Positions 37,443 through 47,034 are shown, counted from the stretch's first letter. The stretch: 64,000 nucleotides of DNA from Luteimonas sp. (GCA_024707405.1 JANPZU010000008.1:248001-312000); one strand, 5' to 3'. Translations and numbers: made by a program. Notes: generated from the sequence alone by a model not told the origin.

Positions 37443-37582
37443 CGGGGTGGCTCCTGTCGGAATCGGGCCGCGGCACGAAAGCGCCGCGGTGGCATCGGCG
37501 GAGGCTAGTCGCGGCGGGATGAATCGACCATGAGTTCGCCGGGACGAGCATCGCGCCGCGAGTCCTGCGATCCTATGCCGAT

Positions 37583-38560
37583 ATGACGACTGCGTCCCAT
37601 GCCCCCGATACCGCACTTGTGCTGGCGAACCTCGGCACACCCGACGCGCCCACCGCATCCGCCGTGCGCCGCTACCTGGCCGAGTTCCTCGGCGACCCCT
37701 TCGTGGTGCAGATCCCGCGGCTGTTGTGGCTGCCGCTGCTGCACGGCCTGATCCTGCCGTTGCGCTCGCGCCGCGTCGCCGGGAAGTACGCCGAGATCTG
37801 GCTCGATGGCGGTTCGCCGCTGGCCGTGCATACCCGCGATCTCGCCGCCGCCGTGCAGGCGCGCCTGCCCGGCATCCGCGTCGTGCACGCGATGCGCTAC
37901 GGTTCGCCCGCGCTGGCGCAAGCGTTGCCGGCGCTGCATGCCGAAGGCGTGCGCCGCATTTTGGTGCTACCGCTGTACCCGCAGTATTCCTCGACCACCA
38001 CCGGCACCGTCGAGGCGCTGGTCGCGCAACGCACGCCACGGGATGTGCAGGCACGGGTGTTGCACGACTACGCGGTCGACCCGGGCTGGGTCGAGGCGGT
38101 CGCCGGTTCGATCCGCGCGCACTGGCAGGCGCATGGCCGCGGCCAACTGCTGTTGCTGTCCTTCCATGGCATTCCACAGCGACTGGCCGATGCCGGCGAC
38201 CCGTATGCGACGCAATGCGAAGCCAGCGCGCATGCAATCGCCGAGGCGCTCTCGCTCGAACCGGGCGCGTGGCGGATGACCTACCAGTCGCGCTTCGGCC
38301 GCGAACGCTGGCTGGAACCGGCGACCGATGCCACCTTGCGCGAACTCGCCGCGGCCGGCGTGGGCGACATCGACGTCGCCTGCCCGGGCTTCGCGGTGGA
38401 TTGCCTGGAGACGCTGGAAGAGATCGCGATGCAGAACGCGGAACTGTTCCACGAAGCCGGTGGCGACGCATTGCGCTACATCCCCTGCCTCAACGATGCC
38501 CCGGCGCACGCCGACGCACTCGCCGCATTGGCCACGCGCACGCTGGACGCGTGGCGTTGA
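37583..38560 (+). CDS. hemH: Ferrochelatase
   Basis: This 325-residue enzyme inserts iron into protoporphyrin IX, the last step of heme synthesis. Family motifs are LVLANLGTPDAPT, LPLYPQYSSTTTGT, the metal-site LLSFHGIPQR (His) and the catalytic-acid region VDCLETLEEI. Length is typical of bacterial HemH. It is cytoplasmic or membrane-associated. The downstream hydrolase gene starts within its stop (TTGATG), so the two are coupled. Other heme genes in the window (hemD, hemY) lie 12 kb away and are not part of this unit. Confidence 0.95.
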   Translation: MTTASHAPDTALVLANLGTPDAPTASAVRRYLAEFLGDPFVVQIPRLLWLPLLHGLILPLRSRRVAGKYAEIWLDGGSPLAVHTRDLAAAVQARLPGIRVVHAMRYGSPALAQALPALHAEGVRRILVLPLYPQYSSTTTGTVEALVAQRTPRDVQARVLHDYAVDPGWVEAVAGSIRAHWQAHGRGQLLLLSFHGIPQRLADAGDPYATQCEASAHAIAEALSLEPGAWRMTYQSRFGRERWLEPATDATLRELAAAGVGDIDVACPGFAVDCLETLEEIAMQNAELFHEAGGDALRYIPCLNDAPAHADALAALATRTLDAWR

Positions 38561-39405
38561 TGCGCGAGTTCGGACTCGACGTCCCGGTCGGACGCATCCA
38601 CGGACTGCGCTGGGGCGAACCCGGCCAGCCGCGCGTACTCGCCTTGCACGGCTGGCTCGACAACGCCGCGAGCTTCGTGCCACTGGCACCGCGGCTGCAC
38701 GGGATCGACCTGGTCGCACCCGACCTGCCGGGCCACGGTCGCAGTGCTCACCAGCCACGCGGGACGGACTATTCATTCGCCGGCGCCGTGCACCACGTGC
38801 TCGACATCGCCGACGCGCTCGGCTGGGAACGCTTCTCGCTGCTCGGACATTCGATGGGCGCCGGCATGTCCAGCCTGGTGGCGGCGGGCGCACCCGACCG
38901 CATCGAACGCCTCGTCGCCATCGAGGCCCTCGGCGCGCTGCCCGAAACCGTCGAACGCACCGTCGAACGCCTGCGCAAGGCCGTGGCCGCGACCCGTGCA
39001 CTGCCGTCCAAGCGCTTGCGCGTATTCCCGCAGCTCGAACCGGCGATCCGTGCGCGGATGCAGGCAAACGGACTCGGCGAAGCGTCCGCGCGCCTGCTGG
39101 TGGAACGTGGCGTGTCGGAAGTCGAGGGCGGATTCGCGTGGAACAGCGACCCGCGGCTGACGCTGCCGACCATGGTCCGCATGACCGCCGAACAGATCGA
39201 TGCATTGGTCACCGGCATCGAATGCCCGACGCGGGTGATCTACGCCACGCCACCGCAACCGTACCTGCCCGAACCCGACCGCAGCCGCCGTGCGGGCCTG
39301 CTGCCGGATGGCGAACTGATCCTCGTCCCGGGTGGGCACCACCTGCACATGGAAGATCCCGCGGCGGTGGCCACGGCGATCGGCGATTTCCTGTCGGCGC
39401 CCTGA
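38560..39405 (+). CDS. Alpha/beta-fold hydrolase
   Basis: This 281-residue protein has the HGWLDNAASF oxyanion motif (about residues 30-39), the nucleophile elbow LLGHSMGAGM with the serine near 99, and the late His in VPGGHHLHMEDP. It resembles the serine hydrolase/esterase group found beside hemH in related bacteria, as far as I recall; the substrate is unknown. The ATG shares its A with the hemH stop, so it is translated by coupling. It converges on a lipoprotein gene with ten bases between stops. Confidence 0.85.
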   Translation: MREFGLDVPVGRIHGLRWGEPGQPRVLALHGWLDNAASFVPLAPRLHGIDLVAPDLPGHGRSAHQPRGTDYSFAGAVHHVLDIADALGWERFSLLGHSMGAGMSSLVAAGAPDRIERLVAIEALGALPETVERTVERLRKAVAATRALPSKRLRVFPQLEPAIRARMQANGLGEASARLLVERGVSEVEGGFAWNSDPRLTLPTMVRMTAEQIDALVTGIECPTRVIYATPPQPYLPEPDRSRRAGLLPDGELILVPGGHHLHMEDPAAVATAIGDFLSAP

Positions 39406-39415
39406 GCGCCGCCGA

Positions 39416-39940
39416 TCACTGCGCCTGCTTGCCCGCGCTGAGCTGCACGCTCAACGAAACACCCTGCTCGCCGCCATTGCTGAAGGCCAGCATCGCGTTG
39501 CGCTCGCCTTTCTCGAAAGCCAGCATCGCGCTGTCCACCGAGTGCTGCATGGCCAACGTTTCCTTCCAGCCATGCCCGGCCATCGCTTCGCGCGCATCCG
39601 CGAACAGCCCGGATAACTTGCCCGGCGCACGCAGGTTGAGCACGTTCACGCCTTCCAGATCCATGACGCTGTTGATGGCATAGCCATCCGGCAGGTAGAC
39701 GTCGCCGGGAAACGCCTCGGGCAACGACAGCGATTCGCCACTCCGCACGATGGACTGCCCGTCCGCCGTCGCGACGGTCACCGTATCGCCATCGCGTTCA
39801 ACCTTGACCTGCCCGCCACTGGCACGTTCGATGGCGCCATCGGCCAGGCTGTCTGCGGAGCGTTGGCAGCCAACGAGGCCCAGCATGGCCACGGCCACGA
39901 GCATGCATCGTCGTCCGCTGGTGAACATCGTGTTGGCCAT
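39416..39940 (-). CDS. Predicted lipoprotein of unknown function
   Basis: This 174-residue protein has a lipoprotein signal (MLVAVAMLGLVGC, lipobox LVGC), so the mature part is tethered in the envelope. The body includes GQVKVERDGDTVTVATADGQ, VYLPDGYAINSVMDLEGVNV and GHGWKETLAMQHSVDSAMLAFEKGERN-type strands (quoted in short pieces), with no motif I recognise. The ATG at 39940 is preceded by AAGGGG on the reverse strand, which favours it over upstream ATGs. It is a single gene; the 186-base spacer to the metallopeptidase gene (39941-40126) holds nothing I can identify. Confidence 0.72.
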   Translation of the reverse strand: MANTMFTSGRRCMLVAVAMLGLVGCQRSADSLADGAIERASGGQVKVERDGDTVTVATADGQSIVRSGESLSLPEAFPGDVYLPDGYAINSVMDLEGVNVLNLRAPGKLSGLFADAREAMAGHGWKETLAMQHSVDSAMLAFEKGERNAMLAFSNGGEQGVSLSVQLSAGKQAQ

Positions 39941-40126
39941 GGCTACCCCTTCTGGACACGTGGTCATGGGGCGGCAGCCGCGCCGACCCGATCCGGCCGG
40001 CGGCATCCATCCCCTAACGTGTGTACGCAATCGCCTTCCCGGGACGGACAACCCGGCCGCGGTTGTCCCGAGGGACAAGGATTGCGCCATGCGATGCAAA
40101 GAGGGCCTGCACGATGCCCGGCCCGG

Positions 40127-40912
40127 TCATCCCAGCAGGGCGTGCAGCGTGGCCTTCAATCGCCGCCCTTCGGCATGGAAGTAGTCGCGCTCGTCCTTCC
40201 AGGCCGGGAACCGCGCTTCCACTTCGCGCCAGAACCGGCGCGAATGGTCGGCATGGATCAGGTGGCACAGCTCGTGCACCAGCACGTACTCGAACGCGGA
40301 CGGGCGGCCAAGCACCAGTGCGAGATCCAGCGTGAGCGTGCCATCGGGCGCCAGCGATCCCCATTGCGAAGACAGCACGCGCAGGCGGATGCGCGACGGC
40401 GGGCGCGGCAGGGCCGGCAGGTACTTCGGCATCCACGCCGCCACGTCGGCGCGTGCCTCGGCCTCGTAGAAATCACGCAACGCGCGGCCAATGGCCGCAT
40501 CGCCGGCGCGAGGCGGCAACTGCAACGCCACGCCGTCGCCGTCGCGCACGGCACGCGCGAAGCGTCCTTCGCTCCAGCGCAGCGGCAAGCGTTCGTCGCG
40601 CAACGGCAGGCTCGCGGTTTCGTGGCGTATCGGTGGCGCCACGTCGGCAGGCATGCGTGCCAGCTGTTCGGTCAACCAGTCGCGATGCTCGTGCAGGAAG
40701 CGGTCGCCCGAGACCATGCTGGCGCGCATCGGCAGGGTCAGCCGCGCACCACGCTCACCAACGGTCAGGCGCAGGCGCTTGGCGCGCGGATCGCGCACGC
40801 GCAGCACGTCGATGCGACGGCCGTCGGCCAGCACGAAGGGGATCGCGTCGCGCTGCAAGCCACCGGGTTTCGATAGTGGCTTGGGCGACAACAAACGGAG
40901 CAATGACGGCAT
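40127..40912 (-). CDS. YgjP-like zinc metallopeptidase (M48-type, DUF45)
   Basis: This 261-residue protein has the zinc motif HELCHLIHADHS, with His213, Glu214 and His217, in the setting typical of YgjP/SprT-like proteins (SSQWGSLAPDGTLTLDLALV upstream; the family motif is usually S-x-W-G-S). The N-terminal half is beta-rich (RRIDVLRVRDPRAKRLRLTV). It is a predicted cytoplasmic metal-dependent hydrolase; the substrate is unknown. A -10-like TAGAAT lies six bases before the ATG, so the transcript may be leaderless. It follows rdgC on the same strand after 37 bases. Confidence 0.82.
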   Translation of the reverse strand: MPSLLRLLSPKPLSKPGGLQRDAIPFVLADGRRIDVLRVRDPRAKRLRLTVGERGARLTLPMRASMVSGDRFLHEHRDWLTEQLARMPADVAPPIRHETASLPLRDERLPLRWSEGRFARAVRDGDGVALQLPPRAGDAAIGRALRDFYEAEARADVAAWMPKYLPALPRPPSRIRLRVLSSQWGSLAPDGTLTLDLALVLGRPSAFEYVLVHELCHLIHADHSRRFWREVEARFPAWKDERDYFHAEGRRLKATLHALLG

Positions 40913-40918
40913 GCGTGG

Positions 40919-40924
40919 ATTCTA
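40919..40924 (-). promoter_or_regulatory. -10-like box close to the YgjP-like gene start (leaderless candidate)
   Basis: Reverse-strand TAGAAT, six bases (CCACGC), then ATG. It is the same hexamer at the same distance as at ubiJ. It lies in the 37-base gap after rdgC. Confidence 0.42.
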
Positions 40925-40949
40925 TCCGCGCACATGGCTGAACGCGCAC

Positions 40950-41855
40950 TCAGCCATCGGCTTTCGACAGCTTCAACGCTTTCTCCAGTACCGTGAACAG
41001 CCGCGAGAACTCGGCGCTCATCAGCGCGAAGCGCGCGTCGAGTTCGGCACGCAGGTCTTCGCGCTCGGTCGATTCGAGCTGGTCGACCGCTCCATCGAGC
41101 AACTTGAATTTGCGGATTACCAGATCCTCGCCGAGCACGAACGAGACATGGTCGTCGAGGGTCAGCGCCAGCCGCGTGACCTGCTTGCCGACTTCAAGGT
41201 GTTTGGCGATCTCGTCCGATTGCAGGTCCTGATGCTGGCATTTCACCACCGCGCCACCGTCCATCGGATCCTTCAGCTCGCATTCCTCGCCCAGCGACAG
41301 ACCGTCTGGCAGCGGATCGCCTGCGATCCAGCCTGTCAGCACATTGCGTGGCGCGACTTCTGAATTCAGCGGCAGTGCCGGGAAGCTGCCCATGGCGTGG
41401 CGGATCTCGGATACCACCGCCTCACCGTTCTTGCGGCTGGAGGTATCGACCGCGCAGACACCGTTCACGATGTCGATCAACGCATCGGTGCGCATCGGAC
41501 GCACGAAGGCGCGCGGCAGCAGTTCATGCACCAGGTCTTCCTTCATCTGCTTGCGCATGCGGCTGCCGGGCTTGCGACCCTGCTTCTCTTCCATCTCGGC
41601 CAGCTTCTTGGCCAGCAGGTCGTTGACCACCGCCGACGGCAGCAGCTTGTCCTCGCCGCCGACGGTCAGCCAGATGGCATCGCCGATGCGGTGAGACAGC
41701 GCTTCGCCATCGCGCCCGAACGGCGACACGAAGCCGCGCGAGGACAGCTCCAGTGCGCCGACCGGCTTGAGCGGGTGGTCGGCGAGCAGTTCATCAAGCG
41801 TGGAGAAGTCGACCGAGGACGGGAAGCGGAACAGCGTGAGGTTTCTGAAGAACAT
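40950..41855 (-). CDS. rdgC: Recombination-associated protein RdgC
   Basis: This 301-residue protein starts MFFRNLTLFRFPSSVDFSTL and contains the family stretches GFVSPFGRDGEALSHRIGD, LPSAVVNDLLAKKLAEMEE and MRKQMKEDLVHELLPRAFV. RdgC forms a DNA-binding ring that restrains RecA and affects replication-fork repair. The start is clear from the conserved N-terminus. It lies 76 bases downstream of ttcA on the same strand. Sequence and length are ordinary for the family. Confidence 0.94.
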   Translation of the reverse strand: MFFRNLTLFRFPSSVDFSTLDELLADHPLKPVGALELSSRGFVSPFGRDGEALSHRIGDAIWLTVGGEDKLLPSAVVNDLLAKKLAEMEEKQGRKPGSRMRKQMKEDLVHELLPRAFVRPMRTDALIDIVNGVCAVDTSSRKNGEAVVSEIRHAMGSFPALPLNSEVAPRNVLTGWIAGDPLPDGLSLGEECELKDPMDGGAVVKCQHQDLQSDEIAKHLEVGKQVTRLALTLDDHVSFVLGEDLVIRKFKLLDGAVDQLESTEREDLRAELDARFALMSAEFSRLFTVLEKALKLSKADG

Positions 41856-41931
41856 GGGCACTCGAAAGATGGGGGAAGGAACGAACGACGCAACGCCCGC
41901 CTGCGCGGGTGCAGCCATCGAAACAGTAAGG

Positions 41932-42825
41932 TCAAGCGCCTTCGCTGGACGGCTCACCGGACAGCCACGCATGCGCGTCGGCTTGCACGGCGCCATCGCG
42001 ATGGCCCAGCGACAGGAAATCGAACAGGTTCGGGTCGGACAACTGCGACGGGCGGATGTCGCCAAGCGCGCGGGCGATGGTCTCGATGCGGCCGGGGCTG
42101 TCCTTCTCCCACTGCTGCATCATCAATCCCACCTGCTTGCGCTGCAGGTTCTCCTGCGATCCGCACAAGTTGCACGGGATGATCGGGAAGGCCTTCGCCT
42201 CGGCATAGGCGGCAATATCGTCCTCGCGCACGTAGGCCAGCGGACGGATGACCACGTGCCTGCCGTCGTCGGACAGCAGCTTCGGCGGCATCCCGCTGAG
42301 CTTGGCGTGGAAGAACAGGTTGAGGAAGAAAGTGGCGACCAGGTCGTCGCGATGGTGGCCCAGCGCGATCTTGGTGATGCCGTTCTCGGCCGCCCAGGTG
42401 TACAGCGCGCCTCGCCGCAGCCGCGAGCACAGCGAACACATGGTCTTGCCTTCCGGGATCACCCGGCTGACCACCGAATAGGTGTCCTGTTCGATGATGT
42501 GGAAATCCACGCCCAGCGCGCGCAGGTAATCGGGCAGCACGTGTTCCGGGAAGTCCGGCTGCTTCTGGTCGAGGTTGACCGCGATTATCGAGAACGACAG
42601 CGGCGCCTTCTTCTGCAGCTGCAGCAGCACGTCCAGCATCGTGTAGCTGTCCTTGCCGCCGGACAGGCACACCATCACCTTGTCGCCGTCCTCGATCATG
42701 CCGAAATCGGCGATCGCCTTGCCCACCTGGTGGCGCAGGCGCTTGGCCAGCTTGTTGGACTCGTGCGCGCCGCGGCGGTCGGCGTTGCGCAGCGTCGGCA
42801 TGGGCAGGGGAACGACGGTACTCAT
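41932..42825 (-). CDS. ttcA: tRNA 2-thiocytidine(32) synthetase TtcA
   Basis: This 297-residue PP-loop enzyme has the ATP-binding SGGKDS at residues 55-60 and the paired cysteines CSLC at 130-133, which bind the iron-sulfur cluster with a further cysteine in [26 protein letters not shown] is the expected TtcA wording. It thiolates C32 of certain tRNAs in the cytoplasm. The ATG at 42825 lies seven bases after a TAAAAT box. The gene is divergent from adhP, with 142 bases between, so that spacer holds promoters for both. Its cluster makes it oxygen-sensitive. Confidence 0.95.
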   Translation of the reverse strand: MSTVVPLPMPTLRNADRRGAHESNKLAKRLRHQVGKAIADFGMIEDGDKVMVCLSGGKDSYTMLDVLLQLQKKAPLSFSIIAVNLDQKQPDFPEHVLPDYLRALGVDFHIIEQDTYSVVSRVIPEGKTMCSLCSRLRRGALYTWAAENGITKIALGHHRDDLVATFFLNLFFHAKLSGMPPKLLSDDGRHVVIRPLAYVREDDIAAYAEAKAFPIIPCNLCGSQENLQRKQVGLMMQQWEKDSPGRIETIARALGDIRPSQLSDPNLFDFLSLGHRDGAVQADAHAWLSGEPSSEGA

Positions 42826-42832
42826 TGCGGTG

Positions 42833-42838
42833 ATTTTA
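42833..42838 (-). promoter_or_regulatory. -10-like box close to ttcA start (leaderless candidate)
   Basis: Reverse-strand TAAAAT is followed by seven bases (CACCGCA) and the ATG of ttcA. It matches the -10 consensus at five of six positions and leaves no room for a ribosome site. Confidence 0.45.
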
Positions 42839-42895
42839 CCGGCGCACGCCGCGTCGCGGACGCACCAATGCACGAAGCGGCAGATTTGCACGGGT

Positions 42896-42909
42896 TTGAT
42901 CGCGATCAA
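42896..42909. promoter_or_regulatory. FNR/Anr-type binding site upstream of adhP
   Basis: TTGATCGCGATCAA is a perfect match to the FNR/Anr consensus TTGAT-N4-ATCAA. Its centre lies 65 bases before the adhP start codon. If the site acts at -41.5, transcription would begin near 42944, with CAGACT (42932-42937) as a weak -10. It predicts oxygen-responsive activation of adhP; an effect on the divergent ttcA is also possible. Confidence 0.7.
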
Positions 42910-42967
42910 GGCCCTGCGAATGGGCCCGGGGCAGACTGGAACATCCCCGGAATGCATGGAGATCGCG

Positions 42968-43996
42968 ATGGACAAGACCATGAAAGCCGCAGTGGTGCGC
43001 GCCTTCGACCAGCCGCTGGTGATCGAGGAGGTAGCCGTGCCGCGCCCCGGCGCCGGACAGATCCTGGTGAAAGTGCAGGCCTGCGGCGTCTGCCACACCG
43101 ACCTGCATGCCGCCGAAGGCGACTGGCCGATCAAGCCGAACCCGCCGTTCATTCCCGGCCACGAGGGCGTCGGCCACGTGGTCGCGGTGGGTGCGGGCGT
43201 CTCCCATGTGAAGGAAGGCGACCGTGTCGGCGTGCCGTGGCTGTATTCGGCCTGCGGGCATTGCACGCATTGCCTGGGCGGCTGGGAAACGCTGTGCGAG
43301 TCGCAGCAGAACACCGGCTACTCGGTCAACGGCAGCTTCGCCGAGTACGTGGTGGCCGATGCCGGCTATGTCGGCCACCTGCCCGACGGCATCGGTTTCG
43401 TCGAAATCGCCCCGGTGCTGTGCGCCGGCGTAACCGTCTACAAGGGCCTGAAGGTCACCGACACCAAACCCGGCGACTGGGTGGTGATTTCCGGCATCGG
43501 CGGCCTCGGCCACATGGCGGTGCAGTACGCGAAGGCGATGGGGCTCAACGTGGCGGCCGTGGACGTGGACGACGACAAGCTGCGGCTGGCCCAACGCCTC
43601 GGTGCGACGGTGACGGTCAACGCGCGCAACACCGATCCGGCCGCGTTCCTGAAAAAGGAAATCGGCGGTGCGCATGGCGCGCTGATCACCGCGGTTTCGC
43701 CGAAGGCCTTCGAGCAGGCCACCGGTATGTTGCGCCGGGGCGGCACGATGTCGCTGGTCGGCCTGCCGCCGGGCGACTTCCCGCTCGACATCTTCGGCAT
43801 GGTGCTCAACGGCATCACCGTGCGCGGCTCGATCGTCGGCACGCGCCTCGACCTGCAGGAGTCGCTGGACTTCGCCGCGCAGGGCAAGGTGGCGGCCACG
43901 GTGGCGCCGGAAAAGCTGGAGAACATCAACGACGTGTTCGCACGGATGCACAGGGGCGAGATCGAAGGCCGCATCGTGCTCGACATGGACGCCTGA
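42968..43996 (+). CDS. adhP: Zinc-dependent alcohol dehydrogenase AdhP
   Basis: This 342-residue medium-chain dehydrogenase has the catalytic zinc ligands Cys42 ([10 protein letters not shown]) and His65 (GHEGVGHV), with a further Cys in VLCAGVT. The structural zinc cysteines are Cys96, Cys99, Cys102 and Cys110, and the NAD site is [19 protein letters not shown]. AdhP enzymes interconvert ethanol-type primary alcohols and aldehydes with NAD. A perfect FNR/Anr box upstream suggests induction at low oxygen, fitting a fermentative role. Two further in-frame ATGs are close: 42956 upstream and 42980 (MKAAVV) downstream; 42968 is a compromise. Confidence 0.92.
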   Translation: MDKTMKAAVVRAFDQPLVIEEVAVPRPGAGQILVKVQACGVCHTDLHAAEGDWPIKPNPPFIPGHEGVGHVVAVGAGVSHVKEGDRVGVPWLYSACGHCTHCLGGWETLCESQQNTGYSVNGSFAEYVVADAGYVGHLPDGIGFVEIAPVLCAGVTVYKGLKVTDTKPGDWVVISGIGGLGHMAVQYAKAMGLNVAAVDVDDDKLRLAQRLGATVTVNARNTDPAAFLKKEIGGAHGALITAVSPKAFEQATGMLRRGGTMSLVGLPPGDFPLDIFGMVLNGITVRGSIVGTRLDLQESLDFAAQGKVAATVAPEKLENINDVFARMHRGEIEGRIVLDMDA

Positions 43997-44129
43997 CTGC
44001 TGATCGAGCCAAGGCCGGCACGCCCGGCAGGTTTGCGTCTCTCCCGCGAACCTGCCGCCGCGTGTCGCGCCACCATCCCGCGCGGGTTAAGCTGGCGGCG
44101 CGCCCCATGGAGTGGACGAAAACGACGCC

Positions 44130-44336
44130 ATGCTCCCCGTCGATCCCGCCGAGATCCCACGCAAGCTGGCCGACCTTCGGCTGGAGCACCGCGACCTCGA
44201 CACCGCGATCGCGAAACTGCAGGCCGACATCGCCAACGACGAACTGACGATCAAGCGCATGAAGAAGCGCAAGCTACTGCTCAAGGACATGATCATCAGG
44301 CTCGAATCGGCGCTGATCCCCGACGAACCCGCGTAG
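44130..44336 (+). CDS. Small YdcH/DUF465-like coiled-coil protein
   Basis: This 68-residue protein is nearly all helix: DLRLEHRDLDTAIAKLQADI, then LTIKRMKKRKLLLKDMIIRL. The EHRDLD...KKRKL...LKD pattern matches DUF465 (YdcH), tiny cytoplasmic coiled-coil proteins of unknown function. The ATG at 44130 gives MLPVDPAEIPRKLADL; an in-frame GTG at 44112 would add six residues. It lies between adhP and the large secreted protein on the same strand, with no sign of a shared function. Confidence 0.75.
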   Translation: MLPVDPAEIPRKLADLRLEHRDLDTAIAKLQADIANDELTIKRMKKRKLLLKDMIIRLESALIPDEPA

Positions 44337-44406
44337 GGCCTGTCAACGCTCTGGCATACTCGCCACGGCCCCGGTGCAACCGGGTGCGCCGCCACAGGGG
44401 ACATCG

Positions 44407-46986
44407 ATGACCGCGACCCGCATGCCCGGCCCCGCGCCGGGGCGCAGCCTTGCCCGTTACGCCCGTCTGCACGTGATCGCCGCGCTTTGGGTGGCGCTTG
44501 CGATGGTTCCCGTGCATGCGATGGCCGGCGACGAAGCGCCACCGCCACCAGCGGACGAGTCTTCCGTGTCGCCCGACGCCACCGACGCGGGCGAGCCGAT
44601 CACCGATCTCACGCTCGCGGACTGGGGCCTGCTCGGCGATCTGGTGGGGACGCGTTGGCGTGCGCAGGAGGGCGGCACCGTGTTCGTCTACGAATGGGTG
44701 GATCCCGGTCGCGAACTGCGGCGCACTGCGCCCGGGTCGCTGGCGACTGACATCTCCATCCGTCGTGGCGAAGCACCGGGTGAACTGATCTACCGGCAAG
44801 GCCCCGGCACCCAGTTCACCGGGCGCGCCGATGCCGACGGCACCCTCACCTTCGAACGCAACTTCCCCCGCGGCACCGCCATCCGCATGTCGCGCGCCAG
44901 CGAAGGTGCGCTGCTGGTCGAATGGGTGCGCCTGCGGGATGGCCGGGTGTCGTATCCCACGCGCTACGACAACGTCTCCGCGATGCATGCCGCCGCCGTC
45001 CGGGCCGGGCCGTCGCTTGACGCGGATCCCGCGACCTGGGGCGTGTATGCGCGACTCCTGGGCACCGAGCTGTTCGCCGACGACGGGATGTACCGTGCCT
45101 GGCGCTGGGCGGAAGGCGGGGAGATCGTCGAGGATCGCGGCAACCAGGGCACCTACCAGATCGCGCGCGACGGCGAAGGCGGGCTGTTGCTCAAGCAGCG
45201 CGGCAATCCGTCGTGGCGCGGCACGATTGCCGCGGACGGCGCCGTGACCTGGACGATGCCGACGGGCGGGCGCCTGCTCAATGCACTGGGCGGCCTGGCC
45301 GCATCGGACGATCGTCCCTACCGGGTACGCACCGATGGAGACGGCGCGATCATCGAACACGTGCGCATGCGTGGCCACGAGGTCGAGGCGGTCGCGGCCG
45401 GCACGTCGTTCCGGGGCACCCTGCCTGATCCTGGCGATGCGCTGCCGCGGGTCGCCCGCGCCGCAAGTCCCGCATCGCCCGCCGCCATCGCACCGGCCAA
45501 CGCGGTCACGTCGACGCCCGCGCCGCATGTCGCCGCAGGCGCGACCGCGACGACGCAGCCGCCTGCGTTGTTCGACGCACTGTTCCGCCATGCAGGCAAA
45601 CGCCTGGTGGGTGGCACCAGCCAGCTGGAAATCCAGCGCGTCGACAACGACACCCTGATCGTGCAGTTCTACACCGCCGACGGACGCAGGAATGGCTTCT
45701 ACCGGATCGCGCGATCGGCCAGGCGACCGGATCGGTTGACCCTGGAGGACAGTCGGTTCGGCAAGAACCGGCGCGAAGCCGAATTGCGTCCCGGCGGAGC
45801 ACTGTTCGTGGAATCCCAGGATGGCTGGGCCCATGGCTGGCGCTATACCTACCTGTTCGAGCCAACGACGGACGGCGTGGTCGCCACGTTCAATTCGCAC
45901 TTCAAGAACCAGTTGCGGATCACCCTCAGCGGGATGGGAGGGACGACGGACGAGCGCACCGTCTATCTCCCGCTCACCGAACAACGCGTGGCGGACGCCG
46001 TGGTCGCGACGCGCGTGCAGGCCGAACGCGAACGCATCTCCCGCGAGAATCGCCGGCGCGAACAGCAGGAGCGCGATGCCATGGTCGCAGCCGTGTTCAG
46101 CGGCCTCACCCAAGGCGTGTCCAGCGCGATGGCCGACCAGGCACGCGACCGCGAGCGCCAGCAACAATTCCTGGACGAGACCGCGATCCGTGCACAGGCC
46201 ATCGCCGAGCATCGGCAACGCGAACAACAGGCTGCACAGCAACAGGCCGCGCAACAAACCGCGCAACGGCAGCAGGCATCGAACGACGCCCTGGCGCGCC
46301 AACTGGCCGAGGGTATCGCCTACCGTGACGCGCAGGCGGCGAAGGCCACCGATCCGGGCCTGCGGCAACAGTGGCAAGAGGAGAACGACAAGGCGATGCA
46401 GGAAGCGCAGCGCCTCGGCATTGGCGCACAGGTCGGCCAACAGGTGGCCTCGAACCGGCAAGCCGCTTCCGCCGAACGCGCAGAGTCGGAACGTGTCGCG
46501 CAAGCCGACGACGCGGCACGCAGGCAGGAGGAACAGCGCCAGCAAGCCGAACGCCAAAGGCTGGCGACTGCGCAGGCGGATGCCGAACGCCAACGCCAGC
46601 AGGAACAAGCCGAAGCCGAACGCCAAAAGCAATTCGAAGCCCGCCGCATCGCCGAGGAACGCGCACGCCAGGAGCAGCAGGAGGCCTGGCAGCGCTCTTT
46701 GCAGCAGGCGCGCAGCACGCTGCAATTGGGCGCCACCATGTGCCCGGGCGGCAGTGGTCGCTATTACGTCACCGGCCCGCGCGCCAACGTGCAGGGCTGC
46801 GTCACCGTGAGTTACGAAGCCCGCTGCACCGGCACGCCGTCGGGTAGCGGCAGCCGCGGACGCCAGCACAACTATGTCGGCGGCAGTTGCCTCGGCGTGG
46901 GCGATGCCATCGCGATCCCGGGCTCGCCGCTGTCGTGTCCCGTCACCGACGTGCGCGTGGACGTACTGGACGTGACAGGGTGCTGA
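44407..46986 (+). CDS. Large exported protein: three repeated beta modules, coiled coil, Cys-rich end
   Basis: This 859-residue protein is not one I recognise. It has a signal peptide (LHVIAALWVALAMVPVHAMA, cleavage near residue 40). Three related beta-rich modules follow: about 55-195 (LVGTRWRAQEGGTVFVYEWV), 205-345 (LLGTELFADDGMYRAWRWAE) and 395-520 (HAGKRLVGGTSQLEIQRVDN). Residues about 523-778 are a Gln/Glu/Arg/Ala coiled coil (RQQEQAEAERQKQFEARRIA). The last 80 residues have six Cys (MCPGGSG, GCVTVS, RCTGT, SCLGVG, SCPVTD, TGC-end), probably disulfide-bonded in the periplasm or outside. The ATG at 44407 follows GGGGACATCG. CATACT at 44353-44358 may be a -10 box. Confidence 0.75.
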   Translation: MTATRMPGPAPGRSLARYARLHVIAALWVALAMVPVHAMAGDEAPPPPADESSVSPDATDAGEPITDLTLADWGLLGDLVGTRWRAQEGGTVFVYEWVDPGRELRRTAPGSLATDISIRRGEAPGELIYRQGPGTQFTGRADADGTLTFERNFPRGTAIRMSRASEGALLVEWVRLRDGRVSYPTRYDNVSAMHAAAVRAGPSLDADPATWGVYARLLGTELFADDGMYRAWRWAEGGEIVEDRGNQGTYQIARDGEGGLLLKQRGNPSWRGTIAADGAVTWTMPTGGRLLNALGGLAASDDRPYRVRTDGDGAIIEHVRMRGHEVEAVAAGTSFRGTLPDPGDALPRVARAASPASPAAIAPANAVTSTPAPHVAAGATATTQPPALFDALFRHAGKRLVGGTSQLEIQRVDNDTLIVQFYTADGRRNGFYRIARSARRPDRLTLEDSRFGKNRREAELRPGGALFVESQDGWAHGWRYTYLFEPTTDGVVATFNSHFKNQLRITLSGMGGTTDERTVYLPLTEQRVADAVVATRVQAERERISRENRRREQQERDAMVAAVFSGLTQGVSSAMADQARDRERQQQFLDETAIRAQAIAEHRQREQQAAQQQAAQQTAQRQQASNDALARQLAEGIAYRDAQAAKATDPGLRQQWQEENDKAMQEAQRLGIGAQVGQQVASNRQAASAERAESERVAQADDAARRQEEQRQQAERQRLATAQADAERQRQQEQAEAERQKQFEARRIAEERARQEQQEAWQRSLQQARSTLQLGATMCPGGSGRYYVTGPRANVQGCVTVSYEARCTGTPSGSGSRGRQHNYVGGSCLGVGDAIAIPGSPLSCPVTDVRVDVLDVTGC

Positions 46987-47034
46987 GGATCGCGCACGCA
47001 ACCCGCCCCCGCCTGCGCCGGAGGTGGCGCCCGG

